From contig NZ_WOWS01000002.1 of NCBI RefSeq assembly GCF_009741275.1, positions 248,001-312,000 of the forward strand: a stretch of 64,000 nucleotides of DNA. The letters are read 5' to 3'. The notes below the pieces were generated by a model. That model had not been told where the DNA came from and ran no database searches. It was given only the letters and a program-made list of their open reading frames with translations. Positions 8,645-16,397 of this stretch are shown piece by piece. The DNA comes from Winogradskyella endarachnes (lineage in GTDB: Bacteria; Bacteroidota; Bacteroidia; Flavobacteriales; Flavobacteriaceae). Numbering within the stretch: the first letter of the stretch is position 1; every line of letters begins with the position of its first letter. The position numbers and the translations under genes were made by a program.

Positions 8645-9730
8645 CTAGGAGGTTATTCTAGTAATTAATTTCTGCTTAGCGTCTTCATCATCACCACACA
8701 ACCATTGAATTACGTTATCTTCCCAAATAGCATCGCCTTCAGTTTCTGTAATAATTTTTCTATCTATAGCTAAGTCAATGATTTTTCCAGGATAAGAAGA
8801 TTGTTTTTCGCTTTCCATTTCGCCTAACGGATATGGGTCATCAAGTCCCATTATCACTTGTTTAGAACCTTGGTTTCTAATCAGTAATTCTAATCCACCA
8901 GTATCATGTACTAAAGTGTCAAAGAATATGTTTTTATGTCCAACGGCTTTTCTAGGATGACTTTTGCCTTCAAATAAATCTGGTCGACCATCAAACCCTT
9001 GGATACGTCTTCCTAAGTTAATTTGTGCTAATTGTCCACCGTGTGCAAAACAAGTCCTCATGTTAGGATATTTTTCCTGATAACCATTTAAAGTAAAAAA
9101 GTGATAAGCATCGCCACATTGCGCTAACATCCAAATAAGATGAAAACGCCATGAGGTGTTTTCTAATTTTATAAACTTTTCGCCATCGTATGGATGAATT
9201 TCAACGGCCAAATTATATTTATTGGCCATTTCAAAAATAGGTTCGTTTTCTTCATCAAAGATGCAACGCCAAGTCCCAATAGAATCCATATAATGCGTTG
9301 GTAAACATAATAAGCGCATACCTAAAACTTCTACGCAACGCTCAATTTCCCAACACGCACTTCGTACAAAGCCAGGATGCACTACAAAACCACAGGTAAA
9401 TTTACTAGGATGATTGTGTTGCACTTTGGCATTAAAATCATTCTGAAAACGTAAGGCTTGCTTCATTTCTTCCACCCTTAAACCATTACCATAAAGCTGA
9501 GATAGGTTTAGAACCACAGCGTGGTCTAGCTTATTGCGCTCCATCCATTCTAACTTTTCATCTAAGAAAAAACTAGAATCTGTGATAGGTCGATTCCAAT
9601 CCTTTTGAAGCATAAATTTTCGGTCTTTATCCACCCAAAAAATGCCTTTATCTTTCATGAACTGAGGAATTTCTTCAGGATAGGGAAGTAGGTGAGAGTG
9701 ACCATTTATTCTAAGTTTGCGTTTACTCAT
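8645..9730 (-). CDS. 2-amino-3-carboxymuconate-6-semialdehyde decarboxylase (amidohydrolase family)
   Basis: 361 residues. The amidohydrolase-fold metal ligands can be seen: H-S-H in the first strand (N-G-H-S-H-L), H-P-Y-D in the middle, C-F-A-H-G-G, and D-D-P-Y-P-L-G near 295. This is the ACMSD pattern, a zinc-dependent non-oxidative decarboxylase. The substrate is the ring-opened product made by the 3-hydroxyanthranilate dioxygenase encoded 53 bp upstream, which makes the assignment strong. It is the last gene of the kynurenine cluster. Cytoplasmic. Confidence 0.88.
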   Translation of the reverse strand: MSKRKLRINGHSHLLPYPEEIPQFMKDKGIFWVDKDRKFMLQKDWNRPITDSSFFLDEKLEWMERNKLDHAVVLNLSQLYGNGLRVEEMKQALRFQNDFNAKVQHNHPSKFTCGFVVHPGFVRSACWEIERCVEVLGMRLLCLPTHYMDSIGTWRCIFDEENEPIFEMANKYNLAVEIHPYDGEKFIKLENTSWRFHLIWMLAQCGDAYHFFTLNGYQEKYPNMRTCFAHGGQLAQINLGRRIQGFDGRPDLFEGKSHPRKAVGHKNIFFDTLVHDTGGLELLIRNQGSKQVIMGLDDPYPLGEMESEKQSSYPGKIIDLAIDRKIITETEGDAIWEDNVIQWLCGDDEDAKQKLITRITS

Positions 9731-9783
9731 ATTAGGGTTGAATTACGAGAAATTTTATTATGAAATCGTTTTTAATTTCGAGA

Positions 9784-10263
9784 TTAGTCTTTTTTAATAG
9801 TCTTATTGTATCTATCAAAAATGGCAGGCATATCCGTTTCTATATTATCCAAAGTAAATTCCTCTTCATATATAAGACTGGCATCTTCATCAGAGTACCA
9901 TTGCAACTTATCTTTTACACCTTCATCTCTTGGGTATTCTATAACTAAACCAACCGTATTTGGTCCACGTTGAGGCGAATGCGGCACTTTTGGTGGCAAT
10001 AAAAAGATATCACCTTCTTTGATATGAATGTCTTTTGGTACACCATCATCAATAACTTTTAAAACTATGTCACCTTCTACTTGATAGAAAAATTCTGGTG
10101 TTTCATTATAATGATAATCTGTACGGTCGTTAGGACCTCCAACAACCATTACAATAAAGTCGCCATCTTTCCAAACTACTTTATTACCAACAGGTGGTTT
10201 TAGTAAATGACGATTTTCTTCAATCCATTCTTTAAAATTTATGGGTGGAAATAATTTGCTCAT
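9784..10263 (-). CDS. 3-hydroxyanthranilate 3,4-dioxygenase
   Basis: 159-residue cupin that opens the ring of 3-hydroxyanthranilate with O2. The Fe(II) ligands are in the motif [12 protein letters not shown] (about 51-62) and in P-H-S-P-Q-R near 95; arginines for substrate carboxylate binding are present (R47, R99 region). It stops before the C-terminal CxxC...CxxC iron site known from the Cupriavidus enzyme; there is no cysteine in the tail, so it resembles the short eukaryotic-type ending. It lies between the SDR (separated by repeat element a) and the ACMS decarboxylase. Confidence 0.92.
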   Translation of the reverse strand: MSKLFPPINFKEWIEENRHLLKPPVGNKVVWKDGDFIVMVVGGPNDRTDYHYNETPEFFYQVEGDIVLKVIDDGVPKDIHIKEGDIFLLPPKVPHSPQRGPNTVGLVIEYPRDEGVKDKLQWYSDEDASLIYEEEFTLDNIETDMPAIFDRYNKTIKKD

Positions 10264-10272
10264 GATAAGAAG

Positions 10273-10486
10273 AAGCCCATCCTAGCCTTCCCATTGGGAA
10301 GGAACTCTTACTTGGGCGAATAAGAGTAGTTATTAAACAATAATATTTAACTGATAATAGCTAAAAAATAATGTCACTAATATACAAAGACCGTACAGGT
10401 TTTTAAAACCTTTAAAGCCTATTTTTAAGTTAAGGATTGCCGCAACAGTTTCTCCTTCCTTTATTGGAAGGGTTAGGGAAGGGCTT
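10273..10486. repeat. Composite palindromic element (a), dioxygenase/SDR junction
   Basis: Left half at 10273-10327 begins AAGCCCATCCTAG and contains the GC-rich palindrome CCTTCCCATTGGGAAGG. The right half at 10452-10486 is its inverted counterpart and ends GGGCTT. The centre also holds an ACAGGTTTTTAAAACCT palindrome (10395-10411) of a second repeat type. The left half is nearly identical (3 differences in 55 bp) to 13361-13415. The element fills the 226-bp gene-free gap. Confidence 0.85.
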
Positions 10487-10489
10487 TTT

Positions 10490-11272
10490 TTATAGTGATT
10501 TTGTTCGTCCACCATCCACAGGAAGGTTAATTCCATTAATATAACTGGCGCGTTCACTCGCTAAAAATGTAATAGCATCGGCCAATTCTTCTGGTTGCGC
10601 AAAGCGTTTGGCTGGTACTGCGTTTTTCATAGCATTTGCAGCTTCTTCTTCGGTATTTCCAGATTTTTCCGATTTGTTTTTTATAATTTGAGTTAAACGT
10701 TCTGTACCTGTCGCTCCTGGTAAAACGTTGTTTACTGTAATACCAAATTGACCAAGTTCATTAGCCAAAGTTTTACTCCAATTAGCCACAGCTCCTCTAA
10801 TGGTGTTACTCACGCCAAGACCATCTAATGGTTGTTTTACAGAGGTTGAAATCACATTGATAACACGACCAAAACCTTCCTCTTTCATAAAAGGAACAAC
10901 TGTTTGAACGAGAACATGATTACATTTTAAATGTTGTGTAAAAGCGGATTCAAATTCATCAACTTCAGCAGAAAAAACAGGACCGCCTTTTGGGCCTCCT
11001 GTATTATTTACCAAAATATGAAACCCATGATGGTTAGTTACGTAATCTAAAACCTTAGTTTTTAAGTCCTCAGGATTTGAAAAATCGGCTACAATATAAT
11101 TATGTGCGCGTTGCTGAGGTAATTCTGAAAGTACTGTTTTTAATTTGTCTTCATTTCTTGCGACTAAGGTCACTTGAACTCCTTCGGCTGCTAATGCCAT
11201 TGCTGTTGCTTTTCCTATGCCTGCTGTACTGCCGCAGACTAGTGCGTATTTGTTGTTTAGTTGTAGATTCAT
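10490..11272 (-). CDS. SDR family oxidoreductase in the kynurenine cluster
   Basis: 260 residues, classical short-chain dehydrogenase: nucleotide-binding C-G-S-T-A-G-I-G (about 13-20), N-N-T-G-G in the position of NNAG (about 88-92), and a C-terminal D-G-G-R. At the catalytic serine position it has I-S-T-S, but where the family has YxxxK the sequence reads N-T-I-R-G-A-V, so the catalytic tyrosine and lysine are not obvious, as in some 7-alpha-HSDH-like atypical SDRs. No step in the known 2-aminomuconate route needs this enzyme, so its role is open. Flanked by repeat elements (a) and (b). Confidence 0.85.
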   Translation of the reverse strand: MNLQLNNKYALVCGSTAGIGKATAMALAAEGVQVTLVARNEDKLKTVLSELPQQRAHNYIVADFSNPEDLKTKVLDYVTNHHGFHILVNNTGGPKGGPVFSAEVDEFESAFTQHLKCNHVLVQTVVPFMKEEGFGRVINVISTSVKQPLDGLGVSNTIRGAVANWSKTLANELGQFGITVNNVLPGATGTERLTQIIKNKSEKSGNTEEEAANAMKNAVPAKRFAQPEELADAITFLASERASYINGINLPVDGGRTKSL

Positions 11273-11398
11273 AAGCCCATCCCAACCTTCCCAAAGGGAA
11301 GGAGTCTTGTTAAGAGTTATTATTTTAAAATTTTATTCAATTTATATTTAGAGTTCCAATCTAGTTTCTTCCCTTACGGGAAGACGGAAGATGGGCTT
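11273..11398. repeat. Composite palindromic element (b), SDR/aldehyde dehydrogenase junction
   Basis: 126 bp. Left half 11273-11318 begins AAGCCCATCCCAACCTTCCC right after the SDR start codon; right half 11366-11398 is its inverse and ends GATGGGCTT, one base from the dehydrogenase stop codon. The centre is AT-rich. It accounts for the entire intergenic gap. Confidence 0.87.
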
Positions 11399-12841
11399 CT
11401 AGTATTTTATACAAACATTCTTAGCTTCCGTAAAAAAGCGTAAGGCTTCAAAGCCACCTTCGCGTCCTACACCTGAAGCTTTTACACCACCAAAAGGGGT
11501 TCTTAAATCGCGCATCATCCACGTGTTTACCCAAACAATACCTGCTTGTAATTGGTTACTCATTCGCATAGTACGTTTTAAATTATTAGTCCACAATGTA
11601 GCTGATAAACCGTATTTTACTTTGTTTGCCATTTCTAAAACCTCGTCTTCTGATTTGAATGGCATTATGGTTACTACTGGTCCAAAAATTTCTTCTTGGT
11701 TCACTCTGCAATCGTCATTAGGCACTTCAATAACGGTTGGTTCTAAATAATAACCGTTTTCAAATCCTGCAACAGTCACTTCGTTTCCTCCATAAAGTAC
11801 AGTTCCATTTTCTGTTTTTGCAATGTTAATATACTCTTTTACTTTTTCAAGATGTGGTTTGGACACTAAAGCGCCAATATTGGTAATGGATTCTGAAGGA
11901 TGTCCGACTTTAAGTTGCATTACTTTTTCAACAAAGTCAGTCTTAAATTTTTCATAGATAGAAGCTTCCACAAAAATACGACTGCCGCACAAGCAAATTT
12001 GCCCTTGATTAGCAAAAGACGAACGTACTGTTGTGTTTAGCATATCATCATAATCACAATCGGCAAAAATGATATTTGGATTTTTTCCGCCTAATTCTAA
12101 AGATAGTTTTTTGAACATTGGTGCGGCAACTTTAGCAATATGTGCACCTGTTGCAGTGCCACCCGTAAAGGAAATGGCTTTAATATCTGGATGCTCAATA
12201 ATAGCTTGTCCTGTGGTTGTTCCTAAGCCGTGAACAATGTTTAGAACACCTTTTGGCAAACCAGCTTCGTTACAAATTTCTCCTAGTAAATAAGCCGTCA
12301 TTGGTGTAACTTCACTCGGTTTGGCTACGACGCAATTTCCTGCGGCTAATGCTGGTGCAATTTTCCATGTAAATAAATAGAGTGGCAAATTCCAAGGACT
12401 AATGCAACCTACAACACCAATGGGTTGACGCAAGGTGTAATTAATGGCATTCCGCCCTACGGATTCATGACTTTCACTGGCAAATTGCGTTATCGCATTC
12501 CCAAAAAAGCGAAAATTGCTTGCTGCTCTAGGAATATCAACAGCTTTTGCTAATGAAATAGGTTTGCCATTGTCTTTACTTTCCGCTTCGGCAAAACGGT
12601 CTAAATTAGCTTCTAATAATTCTGAAATTTTAATGAGGATTCTGCTACGTTCTTCTAATGAGGTTTGCGACCACAGCCTAAAGGCTGATTTGGCATTTTT
12701 ATACGCTTCTTCTACGTCTTCTTTTGTTGAATTAGGAATTTGTCCGTAAACCGTTCCATCTGATGGATTATAGTTATCTATCCAGTTGCCTTGAATTGGG
12801 TTTGGGAATTTTCCGTTTATGTAGTTTTTGATAGTTATCAT
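11399..12841 (-). CDS. Aldehyde dehydrogenase, probable 2-aminomuconate semialdehyde dehydrogenase
   Basis: 480 residues, full-length ALDH superfamily enzyme. Visible motifs: S-P-W-N-L-P (about 147-152), K-P-S-E for cofactor binding, F-T-G-G-T near 225, general base E in L-E-L-G-G-K, and the catalytic cysteine in Q-G-Q-I-C-L-C-G. The hydroxymuconic/aminomuconic semialdehyde dehydrogenase assignment comes from the neighbouring ACMS decarboxylase and aminomuconate deaminase-like genes. It would oxidise 2-aminomuconate 6-semialdehyde with NAD+. Cytoplasmic. Confidence 0.88.
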   Translation of the reverse strand: MITIKNYINGKFPNPIQGNWIDNYNPSDGTVYGQIPNSTKEDVEEAYKNAKSAFRLWSQTSLEERSRILIKISELLEANLDRFAEAESKDNGKPISLAKAVDIPRAASNFRFFGNAITQFASESHESVGRNAINYTLRQPIGVVGCISPWNLPLYLFTWKIAPALAAGNCVVAKPSEVTPMTAYLLGEICNEAGLPKGVLNIVHGLGTTTGQAIIEHPDIKAISFTGGTATGAHIAKVAAPMFKKLSLELGGKNPNIIFADCDYDDMLNTTVRSSFANQGQICLCGSRIFVEASIYEKFKTDFVEKVMQLKVGHPSESITNIGALVSKPHLEKVKEYINIAKTENGTVLYGGNEVTVAGFENGYYLEPTVIEVPNDDCRVNQEEIFGPVVTIMPFKSEDEVLEMANKVKYGLSATLWTNNLKRTMRMSNQLQAGIVWVNTWMMRDLRTPFGGVKASGVGREGGFEALRFFTEAKNVCIKY

Positions 12842-12865
12842 GAATTCACGATTATTTATCTTGTT

Positions 12866-12950
12866 TTGTCATTTCGAAATGAGGAACGATTGAGAAATCT
12901 CATGATGTGATTCCTCGTCGCTGCGCTCTGTCGGAACGACAGAGATGATT
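12866..12950. repeat. Dispersed intergenic repeat (TCATTTCGA...GAGAAATCTC type)
   Basis: GC-rich compared with its surroundings; contains GTCATTTCGAAATGAGGAA, GAGAAATCTC, and a right arm ending CGGAACGACAGAG. The layout resembles palindromic repeats common between genes in Bacteroidota. It sits between the RidA-like deaminase and the aldehyde dehydrogenase and is different in sequence from the AAGCCC elements at the other junctions. A related fragment may occur at about 51407-51431. Confidence 0.7.
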
Positions 12951-12952
12951 CT

Positions 12953-13351
12953 TTATTTTGGTTTATAAGCCATAACCTTTATTTCAACTACTAAATCTGG
13001 ATGCGGTAATTGATGTACCGCAACGGTTGTTCTGGTTGGTCCTGTTTCTTTTTCAAAGAATTCTGCGTAAGCTTTGTTGTAATCGGCAAAGTCATTCATA
13101 TTCACTAAAAATGACGTAACGTCAACCACATCTTTAAGGCTTGCGCCAACTTTTGCTAAGTTTTTTTCTATGTTTTTTAAAACTTCTTGCGTTTGTGTGT
13201 AGGCGTTTAGACGTTTTGTTCCCATCTCGTCAATGATGTCTACACCTGCAATAGTGTTGTCTGGTCGACGCGAACTTGTACCTGAGACGAAAATGAAATC
13301 GCCTACTTGTTTAACGTGTGGATATGCTCCTCTTGGTGTTACTTCACTCAT
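12953..13351 (-). CDS. RidA family protein, probable 2-aminomuconate deaminase
   Basis: 132 residues, YjgF/YER057c/UK114 fold. It has the [15 protein letters not shown] segment (about 17-31) and a C-terminal V-E-I-K-V-M-A-Y. The S-R-R-P-D-N-T insert is what I associate with 2-aminomuconate deaminases rather than housekeeping RidA; the usual substrate arginine R-T-T-V-A-V is present near 108. With the adjacent dehydrogenase it would deaminate 2-aminomuconate. A general imine deaminase role cannot be excluded from sequence alone. Confidence 0.82.
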   Translation of the reverse strand: MSEVTPRGAYPHVKQVGDFIFVSGTSSRRPDNTIAGVDIIDEMGTKRLNAYTQTQEVLKNIEKNLAKVGASLKDVVDVTSFLVNMNDFADYNKAYAEFFEKETGPTRTTVAVHQLPHPDLVVEIKVMAYKPK

Positions 13352-13360
13352 ATCAATAAA

Positions 13361-13480
13361 AAGCCCATCCTAGCCTTCCCATTGGGAAGGAACTCTTACT
13401 CGGGCGAAAAAGAGTTTTTATATTATTTTATTTTTTAAGCCCATTTGTTTCCCTTCCTTTGGAAGGGTTAGGGTAGGCTT
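13361..13480. repeat. Composite palindromic element (c), kmo/RidA junction
   Basis: 120 bp. Left half 13361-13415 is nearly identical to the left half of element (a); right half about 13447-13480 contains CCCTTCCTTTGGAAGGGTTA and runs into the kmo stop codon (13479-13481). AT-rich centre. Confidence 0.86.
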
Positions 13481-14933
13481 ATAACCCAGCAATCCTATCA
13501 TCTTCTAAAATAGCTTCAGTTTCTGCATTTACTTTGTCTAGAATCTCTTTTAAATCGTCTTCTAATGATATAATTTTATCGGTTAATAGGTTTAAAATCG
13601 CTTTGTCTTGTGCGCGTCCTTTTAACATGGCTTGTCGGTAACCTATGTTTTCATTAAAGGTAACTAAACTGTATTTTGATGAATACGCATTCTGAAATTC
13701 TTTTTCTAATGCCATTTCAATTTTTCGTTTTTCTTGAAATATTGGGTTGGCCACATGACCTTTCATTTCGTGGAAATTGTCAATGGCTAAATCGGCAATA
13801 GCATCGGTATCTTTCTTGCGATTTTTCTCGTAAGTTTTAAATATTGCTTCCCAATTTTCTAAATTTTGGTCTAGGACTTTATCAAATTCTACGACGTCTT
13901 CAAAAGAAGCATTCATACCTTGACCATAAAATGGTACAATGGCATGCGCGGAATCTCCCATTAATAATGTATTTCCTTTATAATGCCATGGCGAGCATTT
14001 TACCGTGCCTAAAGCAGCTGTTGGGTTTTCAAAAAAATCATCAACTAAATTCGGCATAATTTCTAAGGCATCTGGAAACTCGTTTTGAAAGAATTCTGTT
14101 ACAGCTTCTGGCGTGGTTAAATTATTGAAATTATATCTGCCTTCGCTGTAACTTAAAAATAAAGTGACGGTAAAACTTCCGTCTAAATTTGGCAACGCTA
14201 TAAGCATAAAGCTACTTCTAGGCCATATGTGTAAAGCGTTCTTAAAGGTTTTGTAATCGCCAGTTTCGGTTGGTAAAAAGCTTAGTTCTTTATAACCATG
14301 ACTCAAATACTCTTGCGAAAAACTGAATAAAAATTTCTTTCCTAAATAATAACTTTTTCGCAAGGCAGAACCTGCACCATCGGTTGCTATGATGCAATCG
14401 GCATCTTCTACAAATTCGTCTTTAGAGTTATAATCTTGAAATAAAGCCGTGGTTTTTTCAAAATCTACAGACTTACATTTTTTATTGAAATGAATGGTAA
14501 CGTTATCATGTTTTTCGGCTTCATTGAGAAGTAATGCGTTTAAATCGCCTCTAGAAATTGAGTTGATGTATTCGTAATCCCTTCCGCTGTAATTAGACAT
14601 GAAAGTCTTTCCTTCTTTATCATGAATCATTCTTCCATGCATAGGAATACATAATTCTTGCACTTTATCTTCTAAGCCTACGAGTTTCATGGCTTTGTTT
14701 CCGCGGTCAGAAAATGCTAAGTTAATTGAGCGACCTGCAGAAATGTCTGTGGTTCTAAGGTCTGGACGCATTTCGTAAACGGATACATTGTAGCCACGTT
14801 GTCCTAGTCTTAGTGCTAAAAGGCTTCCGCAAAGTCCTGCTCCAATGATAAGTATGTTTTGGGCAGCCCCTTCTAAATCTTCCCCAAAAGGGAAGACTTT
14901 TTTACTGTTGCTGAGTTTTGTAGTTTTAGCCAT
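13479..14933 (-). CDS. kmo: Kynurenine 3-monooxygenase
   Basis: 484 residues, FAD-dependent aromatic hydroxylase that converts L-kynurenine to 3-hydroxykynurenine with NAD(P)H and O2. The FAD site G-A-G-L-C-G-S starts near residue 32; D-G-A-G-S and G-D-S-A-H-A-I-V-P-F-G-Q-G-M-N, the second FAD motif, are present (about 185 and 327). The dinucleotide fold would normally begin within a few residues of the start, but here about 26 residues precede it. Codons ~13-24 come from the left half of repeat element (d), and no start codon exists between it and the fold, so ATG 14933 is the only choice. Confidence 0.9.
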   Translation of the reverse strand: MAKTTKLSNSKKVFPFGEDLEGAAQNILIIGAGLCGSLLALRLGQRGYNVSVYEMRPDLRTTDISAGRSINLAFSDRGNKAMKLVGLEDKVQELCIPMHGRMIHDKEGKTFMSNYSGRDYEYINSISRGDLNALLLNEAEKHDNVTIHFNKKCKSVDFEKTTALFQDYNSKDEFVEDADCIIATDGAGSALRKSYYLGKKFLFSFSQEYLSHGYKELSFLPTETGDYKTFKNALHIWPRSSFMLIALPNLDGSFTVTLFLSYSEGRYNFNNLTTPEAVTEFFQNEFPDALEIMPNLVDDFFENPTAALGTVKCSPWHYKGNTLLMGDSAHAIVPFYGQGMNASFEDVVEFDKVLDQNLENWEAIFKTYEKNRKKDTDAIADLAIDNFHEMKGHVANPIFQEKRKIEMALEKEFQNAYSSKYSLVTFNENIGYRQAMLKGRAQDKAILNLLTDKIISLEDDLKEILDKVNAETEAILEDDRIAGL

Positions 14934-14986
14934 GTTTTTTTTTTAGTAATTAGTTCCTTCCCTTTGGGAAGGTTAGGATGGGCTTT
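14863..14986. repeat. Composite palindromic element (d), overlapping kmo 5' end and kynU 3' end
   Basis: Left half 14863-14897 (AGCCCCTTCTAAATCTTCCC...) lies inside kmo in frame; right half about 14954-14986 (CTTCCCTTTGGGAAGGTTAG..., ending GGGCTTT) encodes the last residues of kynureninase. Spacing and orientation match elements (b) and (c), so this appears to be one complete element whose sequence became coding in two genes. Confidence 0.8.
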
Positions 14987-16236
14987 AATTTCTCCACCAT
15001 TAAATACACATCTTCAAATGAATTGTATAATGGTACTGGTGCACATCGTATCACATCAGGCTCGCGCCAATCGCTAATCACTCCGGCTGCTGTTAATTTA
15101 TCGTGTAATGATTTATCTGCATTCAACACTTGAATAGATAATTGACAACCGCGTTCTTCAGGGTTTTCTGGTGTGATAATTCTTATGGTATCTTCGCCTA
15201 AGTCTTTCAATAGAAATTCAAAATAACCAGTTAATTTTTTCGATTTTTTAAGGATTTTATCAAATCCGACCTCATGAAAAATATCTAAAGAAGCTTTTAT
15301 AGCTGCCATGGATAAAATAGGTGGATTACTGAGTTGCCAACCTTCGGCTCCTGGTAACACATCAAACTCATGTCGCATATTAAAACGTGTGTTTTTATTA
15401 TGGCTCCACCAACCTGTAAAACGATTAAGGTCTTTATCATAAGCGTGGCGCTCATGAACAAAACAACCCGATAAACTTCCTGGTCCTGAATTTAAGTATT
15501 TATAAGTACACCAAACGGCAAAATCTGCTCCAGAATTATGTAAGTCTAAGTCAACGTTTCCGGTACCATGAGCACAATCAAAACCGACTTTGCAACCATA
15601 ACTGTGACCAAGTTTTGTGATGCGTTTAAAATCGAAAAATTGCCCTGTGTAATAATTAACACCACCAATCATAATTAAGGCTATCTCATTACCCTGAGCT
15701 TCAAGAATGTCTTCCAAATCTTCATAGCGCAATAATTCTTCGCCTTTTCTTGGTTTCCAAAGAATTAATCCTTCTTTATCATCGTAACCATGATGACGTA
15801 ATTGAGATTCTACTGCATATTTATCTGAAGGAAAGGCATCACTTTCAATAAGAATTTTATAGCGTTCTTTGGTTGGTTGATAAAACGACGCCATCATAAA
15901 ATGCAGATTCGCCGTCAAAGAATTCATGGTAACCACCTCAATGGGTTTAGCACCCACTAATTTAGCTGTGGCTTCGGTTAGAAATTCGTGGTATGGTAAC
16001 CATGGGTTTTTAGCGTCTGTATGGCCTTCTACACCAAGGTTTGCCCAATCTTCTAATTCTTGATTGATATAGTCTTTTGTAACTTTTGGTTGTAGACCAA
16101 GTGAGTTGCCACAGAGGTAAATAAGGTCGTTTCCATCCTTGTCTTTTGGGATGTGAAACTGATTTCTATAGCTTGATAATTCGTCTAATTCGTCTTGTTG
16201 TTTTGCGTAATTAAGACCAGATTTGTAGTTGGACAA
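14950..16236 (-). CDS. kynU: Kynureninase
   Basis: PLP enzyme that cleaves 3-hydroxykynurenine/kynurenine to (3-hydroxy)anthranilate and alanine. Motifs: C-G-N-S-L-G-L-Q-P (family N-terminal signature), the aspartate in F-D-C-A-H-G, and the Schiff-base lysine in C-T-Y-K-Y-L-N-S-G-P-G. The open frame extends to a TTG at 16263, but that TTG is part of a TATTTTTG promoter-like box. A TTG at 16236 (giving M-S-N-Y-K-S-G-L) agrees better with related proteins. The last 11 residues (K-P-I-L-T-F-P-K-G-R-N) are encoded by repeat element (d). First gene of the cluster, 16 bp before kmo. Confidence 0.9.
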   Translation of the reverse strand: MSNYKSGLNYAKQQDELDELSSYRNQFHIPKDKDGNDLIYLCGNSLGLQPKVTKDYINQELEDWANLGVEGHTDAKNPWLPYHEFLTEATAKLVGAKPIEVVTMNSLTANLHFMMASFYQPTKERYKILIESDAFPSDKYAVESQLRHHGYDDKEGLILWKPRKGEELLRYEDLEDILEAQGNEIALIMIGGVNYYTGQFFDFKRITKLGHSYGCKVGFDCAHGTGNVDLDLHNSGADFAVWCTYKYLNSGPGSLSGCFVHERHAYDKDLNRFTGWWSHNKNTRFNMRHEFDVLPGAEGWQLSNPPILSMAAIKASLDIFHEVGFDKILKKSKKLTGYFEFLLKDLGEDTIRIITPENPEERGCQLSIQVLNADKSLHDKLTAAGVISDWREPDVIRCAPVPLYNSFEDVYLMVEKLKPILTFPKGRN

Positions 16237-16260
16237 TTTGAAAGGTTTTACGGATTGTAA

Positions 16261-16268
16261 CAAAAATA
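16261..16268 (-). promoter_or_regulatory. TATTTTTG -7 element before kynU
   Basis: On the minus strand the sequence TATTTTTG fits TAnnTTTG. No clear TTTG box at -33. It would be the promoter of the kynurenine cluster and would place the start of transcription at about 16254. Confidence 0.45.
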
Positions 16269-16397
16269 CTATAATTAAATGAGATTTTAATAATGGATTT
16301 AGGCCTTCATTTTATACGTTAATTCACAAGAAATATCTAGTATAATTGATATTTTCTGATTAGATTTAAAATAATCAATCAAGCGGTAAAATTATTT

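Noticed and set aside
10333-10557. 74-codon minus-strand ORF
   Set aside because: It lies in repeat element (a) and the 3' end of the SDR gene, in another frame, with no motif or leader.
10273-14986. CRISPR array
   Set aside because: Repeats are few, widely spaced, palindromic and inverted, with genes between them; there are no regular spacers and no cas genes.
10273-14986. Complete insertion sequences
   Set aside because: The elements are at most about 215 bp and hold no transposase gene.
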